Of a DNA stretch of 64,000 nt, positions 9,030 through 19,017 are shown in pieces (the stretch's first letter is position 1; every line of letters begins with the position of its first letter). The notes beneath the pieces were generated by a model. The model made no database searches. It was not told the DNA's origin and saw only the letters and a program-made list of their open reading frames with translations. The DNA lies in the NCBI GenBank assembly GCA_033558025.1, contig JAUCEF010000005.1, positions 682,001 to 746,000 of the forward strand, in the 5' to 3' direction. The position numbers and the translations under genes were made by a program. This DNA comes from Phytophthora sp. 'mugwort'. Taxonomy: Eukaryota > Oomycota > Peronosporomycetes > Peronosporales > Peronosporaceae.

Positions 9030-11190
9030 ATGGCAAAGCGCATCCGAGTTACCAAGCAGGAAGCCGCCGTGCCGGCGCCCGCGGGCCTCACGGACGCAGT
9101 TAAGATGACGTCCGCGTTGCCCAACGCGGCGCCCAAAGGAAAGGCGGTCACGCCCACGAATGCCGAGGGAAAACATGTGATGCTGCCCGCATTCCTGTCC
9201 AAGACGTACGAAATCTTCAGCATGCCCGAGTTCTCGCACGTCTGCGGCTGGAACGCCAACGGAGACACCATTATTGTGTCGCAGCTCGAGGCTTTCGTGG
9301 CTATGGTGCTGCCGCGCTTCTTCAAGCACCGCAACTTTCCGTCATTCGTGCGCCAGCTCAACCTTTATGGCTTCCACAAGACGGTGCTGGACTCGAAGCG
9401 CCTTGAGTTTCAGCATCCGTACTTTAAGCGGGGTCGGCCCGACCTGCTGCACCACATTAAGCGCAAGGTGTCCAACAGCAACCACCATAACCAGCAACTC
9501 GTCAGCTCATCTATCCAGGTAAGTTTTTTTAGCTATAAAGTAACCGTCACCGTAGTGCGTTGAGAAGCTGGTTACTAACTTTTTCTGTATGGATTCTATA
9601 AAGCAGAACTCGCGACTTGATGCGCACCGAGAGATTTCTGACACGTTGCTGCGCGAGATGAAGGAGCTGCGGCAACGCAGCGACGCTATGGAGAAGCGTC
9701 TGCGCGAGTTGGAGATTGATAACGCGGTACGGAATTGGCTACAACCGCGTCTTGATTTGGAATTTTCGCTTTGGAGGTGACTGACTGAATTTCTTGTATG
9801 TTTCTGCCATGACAGATTGTGCGGAGTGACAACCTCAAGTTGTGGAAGCACCTGGAGCAGGCGAAAGACAAGCAGTTGATCATGCAGGAGAAAATGAAGA
9901 AGATCATGTGGATCTTGTTCCAGATCTACCGCGGAAAACAGCAAAACCTCCCCAAACTTTCCAGCAACGACGCTACCGGCGCAGTCATTAGCGAAGAGTA
10001 AGTGTCGTAGGCATGCGATGTTAGCACGCGGTTCTGCAAAGCGGAGTATTCGATGTGTGACTAACCATTTTTTTGCTGCTGTGTGGTATTTTACAATTCG
10101 TACCTGCTTCCTGTCGGCGTCGAATTTTTCTTTGATCTATTTGGTAGCTACATCAACAACAGTATGCTTGGACCAAAGGAATTCCGTGACGTGCTGCGCT
10201 TTTTGGCGATGGACGAACCCCCACTGTTGCCTGGATCAACTGCTGATATTGCTACTCCCGCACCAGTTTCGCGAAAGCGGAAATTCGTTGAGGTGCCGTC
10301 AGATGTCGGCGAGGATACTCCTTTTAAACTAGGTACGCTTTGCAGTGGTTTTGTAGCGTGGTTGTCTAGCATCCATTTAACTTTCTTATTATTATTTTGT
10401 CAGATTTAGAGCCATCCTCTGTCGTTGAAGTGCCCAGTGCGGTGGAAGAATCCAATCCATTTGCTATGACTGTGCCATCTAGCACACGCCCTGTGACACA
10501 CACGGACGGAGGACAGAACAACGTGCTGAGCATCTTTTCGCCTCTCAATGCAGTTACCAGCACTGCGTCCAACGTAGACCCGACGCTGGGTGGATTTCTT
10601 ACAAACGGTGTGGCCACGCTGCCGAGTATGTCTGCCCCAGTCGTATCAGTGCCGGCTGTATCGGCATCAACCGTATCGACTCCGACTGCGTCGGTACCGA
10701 CTGCACCTACGCCGACTATATCGACACCTAACGTAACCACACCGGCCACTAGCAATGGAAGCCAGGCTACGAGTGAAATCGAAGACGTATCGAACGGTAC
10801 TGCAGATGATTCGACGGCGGAAGCAAACACCCAGCTGGCCTTCTTGGACTCAGACCTCCCTCTGTTGCCCGAGTCTGACCACTACAACTTCACAGACGGC
10901 GAACAGGTATTGTAGCGCGGCCTAAAATCCGTGGTTTCTCTGCATTCACGCTTGTCTTGTGGATAGTGATGTAATGGTGTGTCTTTTGGTGGGCTGTGTA
11001 TTAGCAGACAGTAATGAAGAAGCTCGAGGATTTTGAGACGTCGCTTTTGGACGAATACGACGTCAGCTGCCTTGACACACTGCTCCAGCAACTGAAAAGC
11101 TCAGGCGGCGACAAACCGGCAGGAGTTTCCGATGCTGATCCGGAGGAGGTTGTCGTGGGTCCGACCAACGCGTCACCACACGAGGCGTAA
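9030..11190 (+). CDS. Heat shock transcription factor
   Basis: Six exons by phase: 9030-9518, 9607-9726, 9816-9997, 10148-10332, 10404-10906, 11008-11190, giving 553 aa. The DNA-binding domain spans residues 51-146 (LPAFLSKTYEIF, FFKHRNFPSFVRQLNLYGFHK, HPYFKRGRPDLL), a winged helix that binds GAA repeats. A heptad-rich trimerisation region (HR-A/B) follows at about 166-243 and is interrupted by introns 1 and 2. The C-terminal half is a Ser/Thr/Val-rich region with repeated VSTPTAS-like units, then a short helix (KKLEDFETSLLDEY). It should act in the nucleus as an inducible trimer; target genes cannot be told. Confidence 0.93.
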
Positions 11191-11737
11191 TGCGGAGATG
11201 TTGCATGCCAATACCAGCTGCCACCTCGACGATGTGACAGCTGAATGGATGGCTGTGATGACCACCTCATCCAAGAAGTTACATATCCACGTACATGTCA
11301 AGCGAGTTGCTGCGCACGCTTGTTATCAGTTGGAGTTGTGCAGCGCTGCTGGTTTGCACGCCTGCTACTCCTATCGGCTGATGGACGAGTGATGAAGCGT
11401 GACGACTTGCGTCTCCTCGTCCGGGTATAGAAAACAGATCGAGTGTCAAAAAGTCAAGAAAGAAGATCATGCGATGGAGCAGGACCTCAGCCAGATCGCA
11501 AAGCGAAACCAAGAGACGGAGACGAGTTCGTACGAACAAACAGCCAACAGTTGATGCGATAGGCATTCGACGGCAGCGAACGAGCGCTCCGAAACGATGA
11601 CGAACACATACACGCGGCTGTTTTTATTTATGCAATGATGCGAGAAATTGAGACAACCAACTAAGAAACAAGAAAAATGGTTTAGTAAATACTGTAGTAC
11701 TGTAGTATTCTTCACAGACTTCTCCGTAGTCATTTAT
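11191..11737. other. Intergenic, convergent 3' ends
   Basis: Space between the heat shock factor stop and the stop of the minus-strand coiled-coil gene. Only short, unconvincing open frames; no repeat or RNA gene seen. Confidence 0.6.
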
Positions 11738-12022
11738 TCACCCTCGAGCCGCAGCTTCTCGAGCCTCTAATTGACTACGTAGCTGTTGAATCTCCTTATC
11801 CTTACGCCCAAGCTCCAGTTGCGCCGTGGTGAAGAGTGTGGAGATGTTCGTCTCCAGTTGTTTGTTCGCGGCGCCGAGTTGTCGGTTCTGCTCCTGCAAC
11901 TGCGCCAGTTCGTCTCGCAGCCGCTTGTTCTCAGTCTCAACTTTGGTCTTGAGATCCAGTGCCTCCTTCTTCTCCAAGGCGCTGGTGGACGTGTCCAAGT
12001 CTCCGTACAGGTCTTCCTCCAT
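11738..12022 (-). CDS. Short acidic coiled-coil protein, unrecognised
   Basis: 94 aa starting at the MEEDLYGDL methionine (12022); the frame is open further upstream but that part looks like leader. After an acidic start (EEDLYGDLD) almost the whole chain is one heptad pattern: LKTKVETENKRLRDELAQL, NRQLGAANKQLETNIS, LRSQLEAREAAA. Single exon. It is divergent from the gene at 12112, with 89 bp between the starts, so they probably share a promoter. Short acidic N-terminus plus coiled coil recalls adaptor proteins such as the FLASH N-terminus, but similarity is too weak to name it. Confidence 0.65.
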   Translation of the reverse strand: MEEDLYGDLDTSTSALEKKEALDLKTKVETENKRLRDELAQLQEQNRQLGAANKQLETNISTLFTTAQLELGRKDKEIQQLRSQLEAREAAARG

Positions 12023-12111
12023 GATAGCTAGCGCCAACACTAATGTGATCCATACAAACTCTGAGTTATCAGCCGTTTCGGAAATAAAACGAATCCCATA
12101 CATTCACAATA

Positions 12112-12705
12112 ATGGACTCGAGGTGCATCAAGTTCTGGGAGGATGGTCAGGCACTCGTAGCTGCGGTCTCAGGCGCTGCAAAGATTACGACAACACAGGG
12201 CAAGATCTTGAAAGAGTTGCGTACTATGAGTCGCTTCCTACAACGCAACCAAGGCCAGCGATTCAGTGTCGCAGCGCAGCAGAAGCTCGTGGACTGCGTG
12301 GGACACTACGTGGGATTGGGCAAGCAGGGAGGAACCATGCTGCCGGTAGCTGAAGCCACGTTCCAGACGGTCAAAGACGGCCTCGCCATGCCGTTCAATG
12401 TGGTCGGCACCAAGCAAAAAAAACGGCTACTTAAATGGTATAACGAGCTCATTGGAATTGTCGGCGGCGACCCGGACGCAGCGATTGTTGCAGCTGAGCC
12501 GAGTATTGAGTGGAGTGTCATGGCCATTGACGACGACGGGTTCCTGTCGCTTGTGCAGGTAGAAACAGGTGAGACCAACGAGAGTTTCCAGGTGAAGAAG
12601 AAGAGCGCAGAGTACAAACGCATCAACGAGGCACTAGAGAACAGCGAGGTCACCATTATTACCACAGGTGACGATATCGACGAAGTCCGTATCGAGAATG
12701 AATGA
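12112..12705 (+). CDS. Conserved protein with an eIF5A-C-terminal-like OB domain
   Basis: 197 aa, one exon. The C-terminal part (about 130-197: WSVMAIDDDGFLSLVQVETGETNESF, then TIITTGDDIDEVRI) resembles the oligonucleotide-binding fold at the end of translation factor eIF5A, where a DGFLSLMD-like strand precedes an ETGET/ENGET turn. The N-terminal part is helical and Lys/Gln-rich and has no hypusine loop (no STSKTGKHG-like motif), so it is not eIF5A itself. The function is unknown; RNA or ribosome contact is a guess from the fold. Confidence 0.7.
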   Translation: MDSRCIKFWEDGQALVAAVSGAAKITTTQGKILKELRTMSRFLQRNQGQRFSVAAQQKLVDCVGHYVGLGKQGGTMLPVAEATFQTVKDGLAMPFNVVGTKQKKRLLKWYNELIGIVGGDPDAAIVAAEPSIEWSVMAIDDDGFLSLVQVETGETNESFQVKKKSAEYKRINEALENSEVTIITTGDDIDEVRIENE

Positions 12706-12783
12706 GGAAAAAGCTTCCAGCCTGCGCGTTCAATCACAATTAAGAGCGGCCACAATGCATCGAAAGCTGACCTCATCTGATAG

Positions 12784-13721
12784 TTAGAAGGGACTAGCAG
12801 CTCCCGACTTCCCGCGACTCTCAGTCCAGGCCTTGGCGATGGTGCGCTTCATCTCGTCGTCGCCTTCATCGTACATGTTCTGGTAAGGACAGTGAGTTAA
12901 AGATTGTCGTAAGTGTTACCAGCTCTTCTACAGACCCAACAGCACACTTAGACGTTATTACTCACCTTCATCATATCCATGATACCGGCGGTGGGGTCGC
13001 TCGTGTCGGGCTTGCTGGGCTTGAGAGGGTTCTTGGCCGTGAGGTTCATCCACGTATTGTTCTTGTCCGCTTTGTGCAGCGAAATCGTGACGCGGTTCTT
13101 CTTTACGCGGAACGAGCTCTTAGCTGGGTCAATCTCCTTCTCCAAGTGCTGCTTGATAAGTCTGCAAACCATCTCAGTCAGCATCCTCCACCAGTTATCA
13201 AGGCACTTCAACTTGCCACGTACCTGTAGTTCTTGTTATCCAGGCCAATAATCTGCCACACAAACATCCAACACATTAGCTATACCTAAACATCCAATCG
13301 CCATCTCAATGGCAACAGTTCATCGTACCTTCAAGTCGAACGATGTCTTGGTAAAGCGGCACGTGACGTTCTCCTTAGGCAAGTCGCCCACGCCGTCAAT
13401 GCCCGACATTATGTAGACTGCCACCTTCTCCTTGCCGTAGCCTTCGTCCTCCCAGCCGAAGCGGCTGATCTCCGTGAACGTCGTGGCGTCACTGACCGCT
13501 GGGCGAGCCGCCACCTTGACCGGCGAAGGCTGAGCCGGCACGGGAGTGGGAGTGTCCACCTCCATGGGCTCTTCCTGCTGCGGCACGGCGGCCACAAGCG
13601 CCTTCTGCTTGCGCTGCAGCAGCTGCTCAAGGTCAAAGCGATTGCCGGCCATCTTGGTCAGCGTTAGCAGCGTGTGCAGCTCCGCGACCTCCGCCGCCAA
13701 ATCGTCCGTGTTGCCTGCCAT
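12784..13721 (-). CDS. Calcyclin-binding / Siah-interacting protein homologue (CS + SGS domains)
   Basis: Four exons on the minus strand: 13721-13329, 13252-13224, 13161-12966, 12879-12784, giving 237 aa with all phases consistent. N-terminal helical hairpin (AAEVAELHTLLTLTK, FDLEQLLQRKQKAL), a Pro-rich linker, a CS (p23-like) domain from about 90 (FGWEDEGYGKEKVAVYI, ENVTCRFTKTSFDLKV), then SGS-type end (DTSDPTAGIMDMMK, MYDEGDDEMKRTIAKAW). The family links E3 ubiquitin ligases of the Siah/Skp1 type and Hsp90 clients in animals; whether the partners exist here cannot be told. Exon 2 is only 29 bases. Confidence 0.88.
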
Positions 13722-14097
13722 TTGGTATCTTGTGCCTTTGCGATCCGATTGAAAAGTGACAATGGAAAAATAGGCAGCAAGTGGCTTTTTCTAGAACAAT
13801 CTCTTTTTTTTGACAGAGGTATTGGGTCGGACTATTATCCCGACAGTACAGTGTTGCTTCTCTTTATTATGCAGGATGAACACATATGATAAATGCGAAT
13901 CCATTAAAATATGAAATAAGTCAAGTAATTCAAGTCGTTGCAATAAGAAGCATATCATTATTGAAGTTTGCAGGCTATCGATTGGTACGTGTGCCGAAAT
14001 CGATGTGCACAACTGAACATGTACTACGTTTCAGTTTGTGTTTGTCTGGCATTTCATTAATAATACAGTAGTCACTAAGGTACTCCCGGCGCGAAAG
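13722..14097. other. Divergent promoter region
   Basis: 376 bp between the start codons of the CacyBP homologue (-) and the B-box gene (+). AT-rich, T-runs near 13800; no clear binding-site pair recognised. Confidence 0.5.
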
Positions 14098-16665
14098 ATG
14101 GACGCAAGCGCTCCGGTCTTGGTCGCTGCCGGGGCCTCTAGGGGCGCTCCTTCGGCTTCTCCACCCCCGATAGGTGTTGGGGACCCTGCATCCGCGTCTG
14201 GTGGTCCAGAGATCGAAGCTGCGCCCTCCATAGACCCCGTACAGGCCCCAGAAGCGCCCCCATTCATCTCTCACCAGTCGATGACGGGGTCGACGCCCAG
14301 AGGGTCTCCTGCTCGTCTCACAGCTGCGACGATTACTGAACCTGATCAACAGCAGGTTACCAGCACTCAAGACCAACCTATGACCCCCGAGACGGCATCT
14401 TCCGAGAGGTCAGCGAGCGATGACGTGCAGACCCCCACCGAGAGCGAGAAAGGCGTTCAAAGGACGCAGATGCACATTAACCAGGACCAAAATGGAGCAC
14501 CAGCCGCTACGAATACAGAGAGAAAGGACAGCGACCAAACTGCCGCTCAGCAGGAAGAAGAGGGCGCCAATACAGTGGGGAACACAACTGGAGACGTGGC
14601 GATACAGACCTCGACTACCAGTGCTGCTACTGATACTGCGGAGCAGGCTGCTCCTGGCCAAAAGGAGAAGAGGGGCAAAATGTGGTTCGATGTGCTGCCA
14701 ATGGTGCTACAGAACTTCAAGACGCACGGCAGAGAACAGATTCGACGTACGCAATATTTGATAAGCTGTCAGATAGAAGTCTCGATTAGGCTGACTTATA
14801 TGTTTAATTGTGTGCTCTGGGACTGTAGAATTGATGCTGCCACGGTGCGAGTTGTGCGAACGAGGCAAAGTGGACAAGGAGGCAGAGGTCAAGTGTAGCC
14901 AAGAAGGATGCATTTTGCTGGACTGCGCGCTGTGTTCGTCGTGCTGGCGGTCAACGCATTCGTCGGAGGGCGCACGAAGGCATCGTCGTCTTCCTGCTTC
15001 CAGTGAGTTTGACTTGAGGTATGTTCGTTGACTCTAATGAGGTGATAACTCATAGCATGGCTATTGTTGCAGTTTGTCCGCAGTGCCACTTGGAACGGAT
15101 CGCGTATTGGTGTGCGGAATGCGACCTGAAATTTTGCACAGAGTGTTTTGAGCAGATCCATAGTGTCCCCAGAGCCAAAACGCACCGCAAACTTGCTACA
15201 GAAGGTTCGTCAACCGAGTTTAAGACAATTTTGGCGGTGTTGTGGATCACTTATGTGTTCATTGGCGTTGACAGATGCACCTGGAACATGCTTAGCCAAG
15301 TCTCATTGGTCTGCAAATTTCCAGAATGTGATATTTCAACTAGTTGCAGCGCGAAAACGCCCGTTTCCAGTGTCAAATGGCAGTTCTGGTGGAAACGTTG
15401 GCGACAAGCGGAAGCGGGATATTGAAGTTATTGTCATTGATGACGAGGAGGAGGAAAATGAGACAGCGGTTAATAACGGGCACGGAAGTTCTTCGCTTGC
15501 TAATGGAACTGCAGAGCGACAGGCTGGTAACGGCGGACGATCAGCCCACCAACAAAACGAATGTGCGTTCACTCAAGTGTTCTCTCAGTTTCAAACGCTA
15601 CAGCAGCCTGCTTCTGCATTGCCGTTCTCTCAAGCTCCCGTTGCTCAACACTCGATGATTGAGCCTATTCCCTTCCCACAGGATCTAACCGAAACAACTT
15701 CAACGCCATTGCCTTCACAATTCGAAGCCGTACAGACCAGCTCAGCGTACAACACTCCGAATGGTACCAACACGGTCAACATCAGCTCGAGAGTGGACGA
15801 TTTGCAGTGGAATGACAGTGCAGCTCAGTTCGGGGCTCCTGCATCGATGGGAAGTGGAAGCAGCAGCACGATCTATGCGACGAGTGGGGTGAGCAATGGG
15901 ATGGTGCAAGTATCACCAGCCTCCATGTTGTCTGGTGTGACCACAACGAGCGGACCGTGGTCCACAACGTCTGCCATCAGCACAGATTTGGCCAGCACAT
16001 CGAATCCCAACAACCTTTTACCGCTGGGAGGTGCCGTTTTTGCGGAGAATGCGCTGGTTGACTCGTTGGTAGACCGGTATCACGAAGTGAATCAGAACGT
16101 GATGAATATGGAGCTGCAAACTGAACAGTTGACCAGGCAGATAGCAGTCGCATCGTGTCAAGGACCGTATGCTGCAGCACCGATCATGGTGATGCTGAGG
16201 AAGTTGCAGGCTGTGCTAGATGCAGCCAGAACGCGACGCGACAAGCTTTTCATCGCAATGGTTATCCAGTCCCACGACATCATGGCATCTGTGCGCCTTC
16301 TACGTTTGACTGAGCTTGGCGATGTGCCGCAGGTCCCTATGATTAGCCATCGGAAGTGCCTGCAGATATCCGACGAGATCAATCAGCACAAGAAACAACT
16401 GATCGAGTTGAACCAGCAGCTGAGTGAGACGCTGAACCAATCTCACGCAGTAAGCTCGAGCTGGGAGAATACCCTCATTCGAACTACCAGCGCCAAAATC
16501 CAGATGCATGAGGAGAGGATGAGGATACTCAAGAAGGATCGCGAAGTGGAAATCGTGCGGATTGTGCAGTTCAGTCTCAAGATACGTGAAGCGCTGAAAC
16601 ACGCTTTTCAATGGAGTGTGGAAGCTCAACGTCAGCAACGACAGCAACTTCAGCCATATGGATAG
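14098..16665 (+). CDS. B-box zinc-finger protein with Gln-rich coiled-coil C-terminus
   Basis: Four exons: 14098-14746, 14829-15002, 15073-15204, 15275-16665, giving 781 aa with consistent phases. Residues 1-190 are a disordered Pro/Ser/Thr/Gln-rich region. Two consecutive zinc-binding modules follow: CELCERG...C...CALCSSCW..H and CPQCHLERIAYWCAECDLKFC.ECF..IH, the second a typical B-box type. Next come an acidic patch (VIVIDDEEEENE), a long Ser/Thr/Gln low-complexity region, and a coiled-coil C-terminus (about 600-781). No RING finger or PRY/SPRY domain is seen, so it is not a standard TRIM E3 ligase. A nuclear regulatory role is possible but not shown. Confidence 0.8.
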
Positions 16666-16802
16666 CTGGTGTAGGTCGAAGCTTTGCAGCACAGTCATGT
16701 CACGTGGAAGTCCAACCCTAACAGCGAATGTGAGCAAGTTAAGCAGCGCAGACGTAGGCAAAATGATTATTTAATGGCACAAGAATGCAACGAGCAGCCG
16801 TA

Positions 16803-17191
16803 TCAACCATGCCGGTACACGAGGAAGCCAATCTGACCCAAAAAGAAGTAGAACATCCTGGAGGTGGTCACCCGAAGCGAGGTAAGCAAAACAAACCAAA
16901 GGCTCACGAACAAAGAGACGGTGGATGTACATACTTTTTGACCTCATGCGAGACAAAGGACCCGAACGACTTGCCCACGATGACGTGCCACGCGCCTTCT
17001 TGAGTTTCCTCAAGCTCGTGCTTGATCTGCTGGGCAACCTCCGTGAAGTGGTTCTTCTCACCCTTGTACAGTGCCTTGAGCGCGTTAGTGGCACTCATGA
17101 GAATGAGCTCTTCCAGTTCCTTTGACGTGTCCTGGTACACGATACGCAGGCCACCCACGGCGACGTCGTCCTTCTTTTGAGCCTTAGACAT
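16803..17191 (-). CDS. Dynein light chain, LC8 (DYNLL) family
   Basis: Two exons: 17191-16935 and 16857-16803, giving 103 aa. The ends match LC8: EGAWHVIVGKSFGSFVSHEVKK joins, across a 77-bp intron with GTATGT donor, to MFYFFLGQIGFLVYRHG. Without the intron the frame would end in an unrelated tail, which confirms the join. LC8 is a dimeric hub that binds dynein intermediate chain and many partners, in cytoplasm and flagellar axoneme. The N-terminus (KKDDVAVGGLRIVYQDTSKELEELI) is closer to outer-arm flagellar LC8-like proteins than to the most conserved 89-aa form. It is divergent from the gene at 17328 with 136 bp between starts. Confidence 0.9.
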
Positions 17192-17327
17192 GCTGATGGA
17201 GCTCCCTTCAACTTGGTGTGCAGATATTTCGATTTGGAAGATCGCGTCTGGTAGTTGACCGACGGTTAGTCGCTTTTAGCTAAATCGAAGAAACTACACC
17301 GTGTTGTGAGGGGGCAAGTTCAGCATC

Positions 17328-18059
17328 ATGTCAAGAATAAAGGACGTTTACGAGCATCTGGTGCAGCAAACTGTGTGCAAAGTGCTGTTTTGTGAATCCT
17401 CCGAGGAGCAGCGAGCACCTGTTCTACCTCTTGTTGTTATAGGCACCAGAGATGCCACCATGAAGACAACAATGACGGAAATTCCCCAAGACTCGCTGCT
17501 TCACCTGCTGATCAGCACTGATAACGAACATTTCGAGGGCCCTGCTGAAGATGAGGACAACAATGTGGATGAAACTCGTCGTGGTTTATGGATGGAGGAT
17601 TGTCCTAAGTGGTCCATCGAACGTCTACGACGCGAAAAAGTCGCTATCAAACGCTATTTGAATGTGCAGCGCTTAAGTTCAGCCGACGACTGCGGGAAAC
17701 CATCGATGCTGGCCAATGAGTTCTTGATGCTGTACGAAGGATACGCGCTACTCAAGCTTTTCCTTCTCGAGCGAGATACCGATTATCGACAGTGTCTACA
17801 GCAATCCATGGGCTGCATCAATTCGTTCTTGACGTCATTGCACGTGCTGCTCGCATTGTACGCGACATACTTTGAACGAGTTCACGGAAGAAAGGTACGA
17901 CTGTCAGCACAGTTTCATGCACTTAAGTCTCATATTTGATCTTACGGCTGCCATTTTCCTCTGCAGATCTCGGAGAAGAAAGATGTGCAGCCGATTGAGA
18001 CGCTCTATACGTTCTTCCTCACGCATTACCGCGCGTCCGAGCAGCAACAAACCGAGTAA
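17328..18059 (+). CDS. Unrecognised 219-aa helical protein
   Basis: Two exons: 17328-17894 and 17967-18059 with a 72-bp intron (GTACGA...TGCAG), phase 0. Mostly helical, with a long hydrophobic-amphipathic stretch (LMLYEGYALLKLFLLERD, INSFLTSLHVLLALYATYFERVHG) and a Gln-rich end. There is no signal peptide and no domain I recognise. It faces the membrane-protein gene tail to tail across 65 bp and shares its upstream region with the LC8 gene. Confidence 0.7.
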
Positions 18060-18124
18060 GCGAACTGATGCAATGAAATTCTGGTGATGAAGTGGTCATT
18101 TGCGTTCCGTAGCAGACATTCACT

Positions 18125-18781
18125 CTACATGAACGAGCTATGCGTCGGAATGATGTCATCCTTCTTCGAATCCATGCAGGGCACCGACCGCCATGCATAG
18201 TAGAACGCTGCACCGCCCAGCACGTGCAGCAAACCTTTGGCGAATCCCAACGCCGTGTTGTTCTCATCGTCCTCAAAGTAGATGGCGATGAAGCCCATGA
18301 TCATCGCTGCAACCATACATCCCACTGCATATGTAGCGCTCTGCTTGTTCAGAGGGGAAATCAAGTTGCTGGGCGTGAATACGCGACGATAAGCGACGCC
18401 GAGCAGGTAGCAGACGACGAGCAACCCCTCGTAGAGCGTCGAGTCCCATCCGTCCTTAGTCTTGAAGAGCCAGGCGCCCGCAAACGCCACGTAGCGCAGT
18501 ACGATGTTGTGGTTCTCGTCCTTGTAGCCCATGAGATGCACGCACAACAGCAAGAAGTAGGAAATGGACAGCACGTCCGAGATGAAATGCCACTCGTCTT
18601 CTTTAAGGAAAAGCTGCGTGTCGAAGGCCTCGGCGGCGTTGAAGCTGAAGGCAACGACGAGCTGCAAGATCCCCACAAACAGCTCGAAGTGGCGACGGTT
18701 GCGCTGCATCACACCCAGCGCCGGAAGCATGGCCGCGTCTGTTAGCGCCAGGAACACGAAGCGCCCCAGCTCGAGCAGCAT
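18125..18781 (-). CDS. Seven-helix membrane protein, possibly DUF3522/myomaker-like
   Basis: 218 aa, single exon. Hydrophobic segments near 4-24, 31-50, 64-85, 91-107, 117-136, 149-169 and 177-198 predict seven membrane spans with a polar Lys/Asp tail (SKKDDIIP). EWHFISD before helix 3 and a histidine in the last helix (LLHVLGGAAFYYAW) recall the Ser/Asp/His pattern of the CREST hydrolase-like superfamily (DUF3522, PAQR, alkaline ceramidase). That assignment is a suggestion only. It is divergent from the folate gene. Confidence 0.7.
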   Translation of the reverse strand: MLLELGRFVFLALTDAAMLPALGVMQRNRRHFELFVGILQLVVAFSFNAAEAFDTQLFLKEDEWHFISDVLSISYFLLLCVHLMGYKDENHNIVLRYVAFAGAWLFKTKDGWDSTLYEGLLVVCYLLGVAYRRVFTPSNLISPLNKQSATYAVGCMVAAMIMGFIAIYFEDDENNTALGFAKGLLHVLGGAAFYYAWRSVPCMDSKKDDIIPTHSSFM

Positions 18782-18971
18782 CTTCCTTTGTCCGATTGCG
18801 ATCTCCCAGCAAAATATCCGATCTGACTACCCCTATGTATTCATCCAATCAGCGCTTGAGTAGATATTCCCACCTGTCTAAACCAATACAATCTACTTAT
18901 AAGGGGACCTATTCAACCAATGCTGAATGCGAATCCGGTAGTCGCGCCATAGACTCGGGTGACAGACTACC

Positions 18972-18986
18972 TTCACTCCGCAATCT
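18972..18986 (+). promoter_or_regulatory. Oomycete initiator-like element of the folate gene
   Basis: TTCACTCCGCAATCT approximates the oomycete transcription-start consensus (TCATTYYNCAWTTT core). It lies 32 bp before ATG 19018. If used, it places the start site inside the upstream open frame and supports ATG 19018 over earlier in-frame starts. Confidence 0.4.
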
Positions 18987-19017
18987 GCACAAGACGCAGA
19001 GACTCAGCACTCGGACA

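Noticed and set aside
8551..9108. 185-codon plus-strand frame overlapping the heat shock factor start
   Set aside because: Different frame from the heat shock factor, no domain, composition of leader or promoter sequence.
10366..10830. Minus-strand frame opposite heat shock factor exon 5
   Set aside because: Repeats such as VGADTVG are the antisense of the Ser/Thr/Val repeat; shadow only.
12306..12776. 156-codon minus-strand frame opposite the eIF5A-like gene
   Set aside because: Shadow; the plus-strand gene has a proper start and a domain-like pattern.
18796..19017. 74 extra N-terminal codons of the folate enzyme
   Set aside because: The initiator-like element and CCAAT boxes fall inside this stretch, so it is more likely promoter and leader. 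A mitochondrial presequence cannot be fully excluded.
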